From Chrysomallon squamiferum (lineage: Eukaryota > Mollusca > Gastropoda > Neomphalida > Peltospiridae), in assembly GCA_012295275.1 (NCBI GenBank), contig CM022676.1:6578219-6642218 (forward strand): a stretch of 64,000 bases of DNA, given 5' to 3'. The translations under genes were made by a program, and so were the position numbers. Below the pieces are notes generated by a model. It made no database searches, had not been told where the DNA came from, and worked only from the letters and a program-made list of their open reading frames with translations. Shown here one piece after another: positions 24,440 through 36,642 of the stretch (the stretch's first letter is position 1; each line of letters opens with the position of its first letter).

Positions 24440-25390
24440 ACTTTTAAGCCTTGAAGATTTACCACAGATGAAGGATGTAAATTCTAATTTGACTGCACTT
24501 GAAACAGCTTAAAGTAATAATATTGCATAATTTGAAGTAATGTTTGGGTCATGCTGACTCCTTATATGATGTGATCTAAGTACCTAACCAGACTTCAAAC
24601 TAAAGCTTAACCACAATGCACTGGCAGCAGCACATTTGACTGTAGATGAATAGCAAAAGTCTAAAATGGACCCTGCTTGAAACTACCTATTGTAGTAATA
24701 TGACATAAGCTGGGCTGTGTTGTTTGTTTTTATGTAGTGATCCTGGTAACTTCCAGTTATCAGAAAAAGGCTTAACCATAGTTGTACTGTACCACAGGTG
24801 AATAGAATAATTCCTAATTGCTCAGAACTGCAGTAATATTTGGGCTTTGATGAATGCCATCAGGATCCTGTGATGTTCCAGTTTTCAGAGCAAAGGGTTA
24901 ACCATATTGATGATATTACAAACCTGGCATGTTTGACCACAGATGAATAATGCAGCTGCTAATTAACTGGTCATTGCTGAGAAATACTTTCAGTAATATT
25001 ACATAAGTAGAAGTAATATTTGGGCTTTCTTTGGTTGTTAGTAAGATTTGATCCCATGATCTTCCAGTTTTCATACCAAAGGCTTAACCAACAGTTATAT
25101 TGTTAAGAAGCCTGATAAATCTGACCACAGATAAAGATAGTAATTCCTGCTTTGCTGAAAGCTGCTTGTAGTAATAATATTATATAATCTGAAATAATAT
25201 TTGGGCTTTGTTTACTGCCAGTAAGATTTGATCTTGATATCTTCCTTTGTTCAGACCAAAGGCTTAACCACAGTGATGTTACTAAAAGCCTGGCAAGTTC
25301 GACCACAGATGAATAGCATAATTCCAAATTAATTGGACTCTGCTCAGAAACATTTGTAGTAATATTATATAAGCTGAAGTAACAGGTGAC
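24440..25390 (-). mobile_element. Degenerate tandem array of a tRNA-derived repeat, about 5.5 copies
   Basis: The plus-strand word ggcttaacca recurs at about 24604, 24769, 24896, 25081 and 25261. Other landmarks recur in the same order: gaccacagatgaata, tgtagtaatattatataa, aatatttgggcttt, agtaagatttgatc. Unit length is about 180 bases (165, 126, 186 and 180 between landmarks; one copy is short). Read on the minus strand, each unit starts like a tRNA: box A-like TGGTTAAGCCTTTGG, then box B-like GGGATCAAATC about 30 bases on. It looks like a SINE head caught in a tandem array and then decayed. Transcription by Pol III is unproven. Confidence 0.6.
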
Positions 25391-25640
25391 CATTTATTTA
25401 GTACCTAAAGAAAAATCGATGCCCGCGAGTACGATACTCTATATAAAGAATTCCAATAACTGCCTGGCAGAATGGAAGGAAATTGGTGCCTAGGCCAGCA
25501 TCCTGATTGGAATAATGGTATACAATACCGCTATCACCAGCCAAATATTCTTAATTTAATGTATTGATCTGTGTTGACTGTTGTTTTCTCATTGATTGAA
25601 GGTGGAGCAGAGATTGTCTTGTAGGCAGGGAATCGTTGTT
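25391..25640. other. Repeat-free island
   Basis: Mixed sequence after the array containing attggtgcctaggccagc and two cctgg/ctgattgg words; these resemble NFI/CCAAT-type half sites. No open frame of interest. Any regulatory role is speculative. Confidence 0.25.
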
Positions 25641-25684
25641 GTGTTGTGACAAAGAGTCATTATAAGAGTTATTTTATGGTTTTG

Positions 25685-25728
25685 TTTATGTGTGTGTGTG
25701 TGTTTTTGTTTAGTCTCTGGGTTTATTA

Positions 25729-25760
<32 letters not shown>
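25685..25760. repeat. (GT)n tracts
   Basis: Two GT tracts around 25687-25702 and 25731-25759. The following 25760-26350 is AT-rich with no gene seen. Confidence 0.85.
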
Positions 25761-25764
<4 letters not shown>

Positions 25765-26355
25765 CAAGCAAAATGCCATGTGATTTATGTGTGAAAGACG
25801 ATGGTGTTTGTTTTTAGTGAAAATCCAAAGGTATATAAGATATCAGTTCGTGTTAATGTTAAGAATAATTCATGAGTTTATAGTAGTTGTTTTCTTTCTC
25901 AGTTATCTCGTAATATAAAATACATTAAGAAAAGTAATAGCTACAAAAAAAACCCCCACCTAACGTAAAAGTTGTTTGAAGTGTCGTTAAATAAATATTA
26001 AAGACTATAAATGTGCTCAACCAGAAAATTTCATTAAAACATTTCATCAAAGGAATTTTCATTATAAATATTTTATTACGTAATCTTCTTATTGTCATCT
26101 AATCTTTTCATTTTTATTCTTTTATTATTTAAAAAAAAAAATATATTTTTATTTTTTTTATTCTTTTTGAAAAGAAATGTTAACATAACCAAAAACGTCA
26201 TGACTATTATTCCCCCATATTTGAGCATTGTGGATGAAAATTGGTTACACAAACTTGTAAAAATGTGAAAGTTTTGTAATATATCATTATTATTACACAC
26301 TTGAAAGCAGTGGTGGTCATTAGATATTGCTCAGTGTGCAGCCCAGATGTTTGGC

Positions 26356-26398
26356 CTCTCTCTCTCTCTCTTTCTCTCTTTCTCTCTCTATCTCTCTC

Positions 26399-26446
<48 letters not shown>

Positions 26447-26547
26447 TATTACATACATACTCATATATACAGATATACACACAGGGATATATATATAAAG
26501 AAACAGCATCTTGGAGATCAGTATTTCTAAATATATTATGTATATTT

Positions 26548-26583
<36 letters not shown>

Positions 26584-26622
26584 TTAGATATATAGATAGA
26601 TAGATAGATAGATAGATAGCTA
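26356..26622. repeat. Compound (CT)n, (GT)n, (AT)n and (GATA)n microsatellites
   Basis: CT at 26356-26400, GT at 26401-26440, AT at 26552-26581 and GATA at about 26590-26619. Long overlapping frames on both strands come from these repeats. Confidence 0.95.
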
Positions 26623-26827
26623 GAGGCAGAGATACAGATATATTCAACATATTTAAATTCATTTCACTGAATTCACTGAAGCAAAAATTCTAATCTCCTT
26701 CAGTTCAGTTTATTAAAGAACAAGAATATCTTTTTTTATTTTTATTTATTTAATTTTTTTAAATATTTTTTTTTTTTGGTCTGTGCAACAAGACATGTGT
26801 CTAAGTGTCTGTTATTATCATGTCAAC

Positions 26828-26844
26828 AGTGGCGCCCCCTGGAC
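26828..26844. promoter_or_regulatory. CTCF-like core motif
   Basis: AGTGGCGCCCCCTGGAC contains GCGCCCCCTGG, the reverse complement of the well-known bilaterian CTCF core CCAGGGGGCGC. In a window this AT-rich such a G+C word is conspicuous. It lies in a small repeat-free island (about 26785-26945) between the SPA17-like and acylated-protein genes, where a domain boundary would be plausible. Occupancy cannot be judged from sequence. Confidence 0.5.
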
Positions 26845-26989
26845 ATGTTAATCACTGAAACTATGTCAGCATTTTGCTCTGTCATTACCAGCTCTGGTTT
26901 AGTTTGCGTTTCTCAAAAGCTCTTGTTAATGATAACTTGACACGGTTAAAATAATATATTTTTTAAAAACTGTTATTTGAAGTATGGTG

Positions 26990-27255
26990 GATTATTATTA
27001 TTTATTTTTTTTTTTTTCTTCTTCTTCTTCTTCTTATTATTATTATTATTTTTGTTATTATTATTATTACTGTTAGTGTAATGTTATTATACATATTATT
27101 ATTTTTATTTTGTTATTATTATTATTATTATATTTTTATTTATTTATTTCTTGTTTTTTGTTTTTTCATGTATATTGTGGAAGAATAAAAATAAAGTAAA
27201 ATGAGTGCTTTTATCATAATTATTATTATTATTACTATTATTATTATTATTATCA
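26990..27255. repeat. CTT/ATT trinucleotide repeats
   Basis: Interrupted ATT arrays with a CTT block near 27017-27036. They are followed by a short duplicated unit, gaggactgccacatt, near 27278 and 27335. Confidence 0.9.
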
Positions 27256-28189
27256 TCATATTTTCTATTTCTCATGCAGAGGACTGCCACATTGTGTAAC
27301 ACATTTAAAATCAAGAAATCTATTTTCACACAGAGGACTGCCACATTTTTGCAAGCCACTTAAAATCATGTCATCTCTATTCCTCGTAATAAACAATACA
27401 TTTATCACCTGCTTTTATTCATCCAGATTAGGTTTATTCCACAGTCATTTTCATGAACATAACCTAAGGCTTATCTGGCAGTCTTCACATTTGTGTTACA
27501 GGCAAACATACAACACTGATATTTAACTAATGACCAACAGCTATCTTCTGAAGATGAATAGTTTTTTTTAAAAACAAAATGTTGTATGTTTTCCGTTCTG
27601 CTAAAGATTCTTTTCATATTTTTTGACATAGAAATATTGATTAGTTGTTGTGTTTGTATAATGGTGGGATGGTTATGCAAGTAAATTGCAAAGAAAAGCT
27701 CTGTTATTTTATTTTTTTTATTGCAGTTAAATTGTATGTTTAGTTTTTGATTTCTCTTGTTTTTTTATTTATGTATGGTTGGAATGGGAAATAAGAAACC
27801 ATGATTTAAATTCTTAGTATGTATTATATATGCTATGGGTTAAAAACATCTGTTCATACTTCTGTCTGATTATCCTTGTGTCCCTTCATTCCTTTTTCTT
27901 TTCATTTTTCTGTTTCTTCATCCTTCTCTTTGTCCATCTGTCTAGCATTCAGAGATAAATATAAAAAAGAAAATATTTTTAGAAATATGTGCATAAGATA
28001 CACATAATCTATTTAAAAAAATATATTTGGAATGGGAAAAACAGTGTTCATCACAGGAGCTGTATTCACAAAATGGTGAAAATTTGTATCTATGACTAAT
28101 GCTTAGTTATTATTCCTAGAGTTGTTATTTGAAGCTATTTCAAGATTTTATTCCATATACAGTCTTATGACTCCAAGGAGGTTCTTAGC

Positions 28190-28470
28190 AATATGTATGG
28201 CACTGCCTTATGGTATTAAGCATAACAAAATATGTATCCTGTGCATAAAACTATATAATCTTTAACTATACACAAAATAGCATATAATAGTCCTTAAACC
28301 AAATGCATAATACCATATATTGCCTATAACCTTAATGTATGATACTATATATGGTCTTTAATCATGTTCATAATACCATATAATGGTCTGTAACCATATG
28401 CATAATACCATATATGGTGCTTAACAGTTTACAGGAAAATCACATAGTTTTTGATGATATGCACAACACC
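28190..28470. repeat. Minisatellite, about 32-36-bp unit, about 7 copies
   Basis: Repeats of cataataccatatatggtc + tttaaccatatg with substitutions. Each unit contains the near-palindrome ccatatatgg, which resembles a CArG box. Confidence 0.75.
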
Positions 28471-28573
28471 ACATAACTGTAGATTAAAACTGATTGACGG
28501 TGTCATTATATAAATCATTTTTTCTTCCATTCCTTACGATCAACATACATTTACACTGTCTACTGAATAACTC

Positions 28574-28575
28574 TT

Positions 28576-28629
<54 letters not shown>

Positions 28630-28843
28630 AATATATATATGTATATATATATACACACACACACACATACATACATACATACACACATACATACATTCAC
28701 ACACACACATACATACATACATACAAACTAACACACACACACACACACATACATACATACATGCATACACACATACATTCATTCACACACACACACACAT
28801 ACATACATACAAACAAACACACACACACACACACACATATATA
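28574..28843. repeat. Compound (AT)n, (GT)n, (CA)n and (CATA)n microsatellite
   Basis: A GT tract changes to AT and then to complementary CA/CATA tracts, so the block can form a long imperfect inverted repeat (GT arm about 28587-28626 against CA arms after 28651). Confidence 0.95.
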
Positions 28844-29340
28844 ACATTCTTAACTAATCTCTCACTTCATTTATTAATATGGGCCGTGGACTTTAGGGAC
28901 CACAGTATAATTAATACCAGTCTCCTGGGTCATCTGTGATAATAACTGAACAGATAATTAATGTGGCAATTACTGCTAAGCTATTGTACCAGCAGCCCAG
29001 GATCCTTTTGCATGCATGATCATCTGAGCCAAACACTCATTGACAATAATTACAGTTTAATTGTCGACCAGAACTAGTAGACAGCAAATGAGGCAGACTA
29101 TAAAACCAAGTCCAGTGTTTGTTCTACAAGTGTACTGCATCCAGATAATTAGTTATGCATCTTTTTTTTTTTGAATAATAATAATAGTGAGGGTGGTGTC
29201 TAGGAATGTTACTTGTTTTGTTAGATTTTGGTTGTTTTTTAATTATAATGGAATGGTGGTTATGTTTTTGATTCAGATGTTTTGTGTTGTTAATATTCTG
29301 TTATGATTGTGAGTATTAGAAATAAGATACGTTTAATGAT
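28844..29340. other. Mostly unique sequence, no gene seen
   Basis: About 500 bases, of which 28870-29160 is comparatively balanced and repeat-free. No open frame or splice context supports a gene. Confidence 0.4.
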
Positions 29341-29342
29341 TA

Positions 29343-29405
29343 AAATATTTATTTATTTATTTATTTATTGGGGTATTTTTATTTTTTTTTTTTTTTTTTT
29401 TTTTT
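29343..29405. repeat. ATTT and poly(T) tract
   Basis: ATTT tetramers followed by a T run of about 24 bases. Confidence 0.9.
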
Positions 29406-29634
29406 AAACCTGGTTACTTAAATTGTAAAGTGATGTTTAGAGAGAGAGAAACAAACAAACACAGCATCTGAAATTTCATAAACTCATCACATCATTAGAA
29501 AGACATCTTCTGTATGCACAGTAAAAACATGAATCTCAACTTTTTTTGTAAATCCAACATGGAGACATGGTTAGAATGGTAAATTTACTTTCTGATAACA
29601 TCAGTGATCTGATTACATAAAGATAAAACAATAG

Positions 29635-30365
29635 TGTTTAAGTTGAAAATCTACCAACTGATCAGTTCGCATATCTAATTACAAAACTCCACCATCTTAC
29701 TAACCCACCTTTTTGTACAAACCCACCTCTGCAATCCACCATTTGATCCATCCCATTTCCATCTCACCACAGATGATATAAGAAACAAACAAGTTGAAAA
29801 TTACCATCTGGTCATTTTAAATATCCGATTACCTCATCTGTCTGAATAAGAACACTGACTGGTAACATATTAATCACCCATTTTGAACCAAGCTCTCTAA
29901 CCCAACCTTTTATCAATCCACATGAAGACCACCTAGATTATGTCAGAAATCTTTAGGTTTAAAATTGCCATCTGGTCATTTTAAGTATCTCATTACATAC
30001 TCTACCATATGTTTGAAATAAAAAAAATAAAAAAATGACTGGTAGGAAACCATATTATTTAACCATTTCAACTCCAGTTGGTTGTTTTTGCTCATAATCT
30101 CTCTCTCTCTCTCTCTCTCAAATACAAGTTGAAAATCTACCATGTGATCATTTTGAATATCAGAGAAGACCATTCATTTAAAATATATAACCCACCTTTC
30201 TATTAAAAACATTTCAAACCCACCATTGGGTTATTTACAAAAAAAAAAAAAATATATATATATATACAAATTGAAAATCTATCATATGATCATGTCCAAT
30301 ATCTGAGAAGATTCATGCCAAATCCATCATTGATTATATCAGAAATCTGATTAAAAATCCACTAG
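29635..30365. repeat. Degenerate tandem repeat, about 155-bp unit, about 5 copies
   Basis: The landmark gttgaaaatctaccatctgatcatttt recurs near 29641, 29802, 29957, 30128 and 30270, each followed by atatctgattac and by aacccacctttt in most copies. A CT microsatellite (30098-30119) and an AT tract interrupt it. Confidence 0.75.
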
Positions 30366-30579
30366 TACATAACTCACAGAAAGCCAAATGTAATTACTTC
30401 CTTTATTACTGGATTTTTTTTATACTTTAATATTTAATGAACTGGCTTTGGCTATTTTAGGAAAATAGTGTTAGAGGATGCAGTTATATGGTCTAATAAT
30501 AGATTTATTTTAAATTAATTATTTGTGTATAATCATGTGTTTATATACAATCATTTGTTTTTTTAGTTATTATTGTTGT

Positions 30580-30735
30580 TATTTCATTATTATTATTATT
30601 ATTATTGTCATCATCATCATTCTTATTGTTATTATTATTATATTGTTACTATTGTCATCAACATTTTTATTTTTATTATTATTATTATTATTATATTGGC
30701 ATTATTATTGTTGTTGTTGTTGTTGTTGCTGTTCC
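30580..30735. repeat. ATT/ATC/GTT trinucleotide repeats
   Basis: Interrupted triplets. The frames rich in Ile, Leu, Tyr and Cys are artefacts. Confidence 0.9.
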
Positions 30736-31054
30736 TGTTATGTGAAGATACATATAAAATATTCTGGCTTTTGAATTAAAAGATAAATTTGACATCTAAC
30801 AAATGTTCACTAAAACTGTTCAGGATTCATTTCTTTGTAAGTATTTTTGTTATAAATATCTACATAAATAAGAAAAAAAAAATGTTTAAAAATATTAATT
30901 TAACATCTTTCATGTATTTATTTGGCATTTGGCAAAACAGAATCAAGAAATGTTGCTATCCAACTTGCATTTATTTTAACAAAATTTATTTTTAAAATTG
31001 CTGTTGATTACAAATTTAGTTATGTGATAACTTTACCTGTATGATAATATAATC

Positions 31055-31160
31055 AAATTTCACTAAGCTAATCTGTTAATGATAATACTAATCTCTAAAT
31101 GATCTGTTTAATCTCTTAATGATGACCTTAATCTTTTAATGATAATTTCTAATCTATGTA
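31055..31160. repeat. Short tandem repeat, about 27-bp unit
   Basis: aatctcttaatgataat recurs about four times with changes. The flanking 30740-31910 is otherwise AT-rich with no gene seen. Confidence 0.6.
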
Positions 31161-31911
31161 ATGATGAATTAAACTTAAAACAAGCCATAAAATCACTGAA
31201 GTTGAAAGTGATAAGTAATTCCAAAGAATATTCCATGTTACTGAAATAAGTGCCTGTAGCTATAAACTGAAGCTACTGATAAGTAATTCTAAATGATATA
31301 TCATGAACTGAGTGCTGGATTGAGGCACTGAGGTCCATAGGATCAGTTCTTCTCAATGCACCTACTAGGTTTTTTTTCACGTTCTTGCCAGTGCTCCAAC
31401 TTCTGGTTTATGAAGGTTTTCTACATCTATCTTTATCTATGATACTCATCAGGCTGTTTCCTATATAAACTTTGCTACCCATGGGAAGGTTGCATGTTAT
31501 CTGAAAATGAACAGTGCTTAGTTGCAGTGTTTTCTTTTGCTATTGCTTTATGGTCCTTATCCATAGGAAATAATGACAAACACCATTGCTTAAAATATGT
31601 TGAGTTTAACATTAATTAAATATTTCTTCTTTTTTTGGTGTCTTGTATTAGTTTATATTCTGAATACTTGTTTGTTGAAATGAATGAAATATTTGTTGTT
31701 AAAGTGGTTAGGATCATTCTTGTTTGATATTTTTCTGTTAATCTGAATGATGTCATTTAGTAATTATCTTGCCAAAAAGATGTTATCTGTTATAACAGAT
31801 GATTAAAAAATCTTATATATACAAAAAAAGAAATAAAGGAATGGATTTTTGGATTTTTTTTATTTTGGATTATATTGTAATCAATATGAGTTTTTGAGTG
31901 CTAATTGTATG

Positions 31912-31913
<2 letters not shown>

Positions 31914-31963
<50 letters not shown>

Positions 31964-32130
31964 CACACACAGACACACACACACACACACACACACATGC
32001 ATATGCATGCACAGAAGATACACATATACATACATTCACATTCATACACACATACACCCTCCCAAATACATGCACATATTCAAACTTACACACACACATA
32101 CACACATATAGACACAAACACATTCACACA

Positions 32131-32174
<44 letters not shown>

Positions 32175-32260
32175 TACAAATACATTCACACACACACCAT
32201 TTATCAACACTATGCACTTATACTCTTCTTACCATATACAATACATACATACATATGTAC
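31914..32260. repeat. (CA)n and CATA-rich microsatellite block
   Basis: CA tracts at 31914-31996 and 32137-32171 with CATA/CATTCA mixtures between. The 175- and 124-codon His/Thr-rich frames are repeat translations. Confidence 0.95.
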
Positions 32261-32299
32261 ACAGATACATAAATACTCATTTTTCTTGCATAATAAATT

Positions 32300-33620
32300 A
32301 TAAAAATGATAATACTGCAGCTAACATTTTTATGTTTTTTATTTTATTTTATTTATTTTTTGTGTGTAAAATTTGAATTAAGTTGAAAAAAAAAGTCTTT
32401 TCTGATTGGGTTTAGTGGTCGCAGTTTGTAATCAAAAGTTATATATTACAAATAACCTATTTCAACTTCGCAAATGGAAATTTTGATTTATGGCAATAGC
32501 ATGTTTTTGGAATTATTTGAAAAGAAGATTTCAAAATGAACAACAGGTAAACATTTTAATACAAATATTTATAATATATATATATATATATATAAAATAC
32601 ATAAAATGGATAAAATAAGATAATTTAGTTAAAATGGTTATTTGTTCTTAAATTTAATTTATTATTATAATTATTATTATTATTATTTTCAATTTTATTA
32701 TCTTTATTATTGTTTTTTTTTTATCTATAAAATACATATGGTCTGAAATAGATTACTTTTCTTTTATTGAACATTATACAATAAGTTGTAATTTACCATA
32801 AATATTAATTAACTGTGGTACATCCATATCCAGGTATTGTTTTTTTAATATACTTCCAACTGATAATTTTGTTTGGTTGTAGACCACCAACCTTTATTAA
32901 TAATAAAGATTCGTAGTTGCTTTGTTTATAATTTTCATGCATTTGCTGTTTCAATTATCAATAAGTAAATAACTTGAGAGCTGCCTTATTTATTTATTTA
33001 TTTATATATTTATTTATCTGTTTATTTATTTACTAATTAACTTAGTTAATTATTACTAAATTTATTTTTTTAAAAAATCAAATAAATAAAATAAAACACC
33101 TTTCTGTCTGTAACATTATTTTATTATCACACTTTATTGTTTGCAAAGCATGACTCTTAGCAATAAATCTGAAAAAAACAACAAAAAAAAAAACAATACA
33201 TTTGGAAGTGTACAAAATGTGTTATGGGTTTATTTTTCATAATTCTACAAGTATATTTTGACATCAAACAAATAAAAGATCTTATGGCCACTTCATTGCA
33301 TCCTCATGTTTCTTATATTAACCAGTTTTGTGTGAAACTGGAAATATAAATAATAAATGAATTTTTTTTTTAATATAGCCCCCAGCTTTAGCTTCAAAGA
33401 AAAATTACTGAATGAATGAATTTATTATCCTACAGACCATATTTATTTTATTGATTTTGCCCAAAGCCAATCATGCATTTTATTTATTTATTTAATATTA
33501 GCAAGAAAAATAATACAAAAACAACGACTTTACAATCAAAAGAAAAAAAAAAAAATTCTTTTAATATTTTTTCCTTGTAGGCTTTAGTTATATCTATGGA
33601 TAAAATAAATTTAGATGGAT

Positions 33621-33651
<31 letters not shown>

Positions 33652-34311
33652 GTTATTTATTTATTATTTTTTTTTTTATATTAAATGTTAGATTTTAAAA
33701 TATTTTTTTAAATATTAGATTTTAAAACATTTATTTATATAATTATTTATTTTATTTTCTTTGAAATCAGAAAACATTGGCAATCATAAAATATAATTGA
33801 GGTTTGCAGAATAAAATGGAAATGCTAACATTTTTACGACACACAATATAAAAGGAAAAAAAAAAGACTGACTGATGCAAAAACCTTTAATAAAAATATA
33901 AATATTTAATACCATACTTATTGACATTAAGACCAAAATAAACCTGCAGAGCTTTTTAGCAAACTCAGCTATTATCAGACATATATGAAGCCACATTCAG
34001 ACCATTTCAAAGCATACAGACATTTTTGTGACTTTATAAGAATTAATTTTACCATTTTCAAGATCAGCTGTAAAGTTTCTAATAAAATAAAGTTAAGCAG
34101 TTTAATTCTGAAACAAAAATAATGTATGTTAAATATATATATATATATATATGTTTTTTTAATCTTAAAAATGAAAAATAAATAAATAAATAAAGTTTTT
34201 TTTTATATTGCCCTTATTAAAGAAACAACAACATTTTGTTGATTTTGAGATTGCTAAAATGTTCTGGTTACTAAGTCAGTATTTAATAATTATGATTGTG
34301 TATGTATGCAT

Positions 34312-34348
<37 letters not shown>

Positions 34349-35369
34349 TGAATGTATGTATTCTCAATGTATACATATGTTACATTTCAGAGGAAAAGAA
34401 AAAGAAAGGAAAATATGGAGGTGCAGTAACCCACTGATATAAATAAAATATACATAAACTGCCAATGAAAGGATAAACATGGACTGGAAAATTACCCACA
34501 ATTCACGAGGTTTCCTGTTGATACATGAAAATATCAGAGAAAAAGCAATTAATTAAACTCTTTAGAATCAATTTTATTTGGATAATTATTTATTCGATTG
34601 CAAACAACAAGAACAATTTAATATAAGGATTTACCATAGACTGATTAATTTGCCAGTGTAAAAATCAATTTAGAGAAAAATGAAAATAAATACCTGGTAT
34701 TTTACTTATGTTATTCCTAGTTTTCTGAATATTTATGATTATCACATATCTAAGTGATTTTCTTGGTTTACATCAATACATACATACTTTTTCTTAGTCT
34801 GCAAGCATTTTATATTTTAATTTCTGGGTATTTTTATAATATCTTGGAATCAAAATTAATTAAAAACATAAATCTGAGTAATTTATGCCAAGTAATTTGT
34901 ATAACTAAAATAATTCAGAAACTACAAAGTGGCATTATACTTTATTTACAGTTTTATTTTTATTTTTATTAGTATTACGAAATTTTTATAAATTGCAAAT
35001 TTTTTTCAAATCTGTGTAACTGTTTGGCTTTAAAATAATTTTGTAAATTGAAAAAGTTTCTCAGTATTTCATATTCGTATATTTAATTTAATTTATTCAT
35101 AGCTTTATGGATATTTTTTTTTCTGTTGCAGTTGTCCAAGAGACATAATTTTTGGCATTAGAAATAATTATAAAATGATGAGAAAACAAATGTTAAAAAA
35201 TAAAAATAATAAAAATAATAATAATAATTCTATGTTTACAAATATAGACTGATTTATTTTTAATATTATATATCTTTTTTTTTTTCTATAATATATACAT
35301 GTATCTGAAATTTTTTATTTTTATATATCTTTAAACTTTGCCTGGTACATTTATTTGTATTAAATACAG

Positions 35370-35419
<50 letters not shown>

Positions 35420-35640
35420 ATAAGTATTAAAATGTGTGCAATTTATCCAACAACCATGAAAAAGTTTTATCATACAGACAGGAATATATAAATTTTACTT
35501 TTGTATTATAACTTTACATATATTATACATTTTACATTACATAGTACTTCTTAAGATTATTTATTTGTTTATTTATTTTATTAATTTGTTTGGTTTAATC
35601 CTATTACTGTAAAAAAAAAAAAAAAAAAAAATTAAAATTA
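32300..35640. other. AT-rich sequence with simple repeats, no gene seen
   Basis: About 3.3 kb containing AT (32575-32593, 34136-34151), ATTT (32990-33030, 33620-33665), GT (34317-34347, 35374-35417) and poly(A) (35611-35630) tracts. Open frames are short and show no family motif. Confidence 0.7.
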
Positions 35641-35661
35641 ACACAAGTTGCTGTAAACTTA

Positions 35662-35675
35662 GTTGCTATGGTAAC
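35662..35675. promoter_or_regulatory. Perfect RFX X-box
   Basis: GTTGCTATGGTAAC reads GTTACC-AT-AGCAAC on the minus strand, an exact GTNRCC(N2)RGYAAC match. A repeated half-word agttgctgtaaac precedes it. It is isolated in AT-rich DNA. Confidence 0.4.
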
Positions 35676-35899
35676 AGTCATGTGCAATACACTTTATTTC
35701 TAAACCTTGTTTTTGTTGTCTGTTTGAATTTCACAAAAGGAAAAAAAAACATCTTGTTTGTTTCCATTTTTGCCTTATTTTCTTTTGTGTTTTTCCTGTT
35801 GTAGTTTTAACTGTGTTCTATAATTAATTGGAAAAAAAAAAAAAAAAAAAATAGTTATAGGTAATAAGACATAGTTCATTCACCACATGTCATTTCTTA

Positions 35900-36360
35900 A
35901 TTATTATTTTTTCCCATTCCAACTATTCTAATATAACTTGCAAAATTAATAAATCGGTTATATAGTTATGATGGATAATACTTTGCTCTCTTTCACATTT
36001 TATATATTTCGAAAGTAATGTATTCACTTTAGGACATTTTTTCCCATTCTGACAATGCTTTTGTAACTGCAGAATTAAGAAAATATTTTCTTCATGTTAA
36101 TAACACAAAATTACTTGCTCCTTTTCACACTGTATTATGAAAAACACAGCTTGATAGTAATATATATATATATATTTATATTTATATTTTTCCTGTTCCA
36201 ACTGTCACGTACTGGTGTAATATAATCTTGCACTTTAAAAAAAAATTTCTAGTTTATAATCAATCCCTTTGTGTGTGTGTATGAGATGAATCTTGGTACG
36301 ATTATTTTGTTTTGGATTTTTCCCATTCTTGCTAACTGAGACATCCACCATCCACTGATT
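35900..36360. repeat. Degenerate tandem repeat with 'tttttcccattccaac' core
   Basis: The core recurs at about 35910, 36039, 36190 and 36318 (period about 130-150), followed by atataacttgcaaaattaat-like sequence and preceded by cgaaagtaatgtattcac-like sequence. The same family occurs at 45.6-46.3 kb. Confidence 0.65.
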
Positions 36361-36642
36361 ATAACCATATTAAGCATAACTGAGATGGTTTGGGAGTGTT
36401 CTGTGGGTGTGCTATAAATACGATACAGTTAATAATGAATTTTTGTTTCACCTTCACAAGCTGTGCAAATATAAGTCAACAACAACAACATCAACAACAT
36501 TTCTGGCATTGCCTGTAAGTTCGTGCAAGCTACGCCAAACACCATTAATATGAACAGTCAAGCTTCATTACGTTTTGTTTTGTTTCTAATTTCTTACCTG
36601 CCTGCATACCTGTCTATCTAATTAACTATTGACCTACTTACT

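Noticed and set aside
26207-26662. 151-codon minus-strand frame
   Set aside because: Built from GT, CT, AT and GATA microsatellites; no motif.
28180-28480. CRISPR-like regular repeats
   Set aside because: Units are contiguous diverged minisatellite copies without unique spacers, in a eukaryotic genome.
31849-32376. 175-codon His/Thr-rich frame
   Set aside because: Translation of CA and CATA microsatellites.
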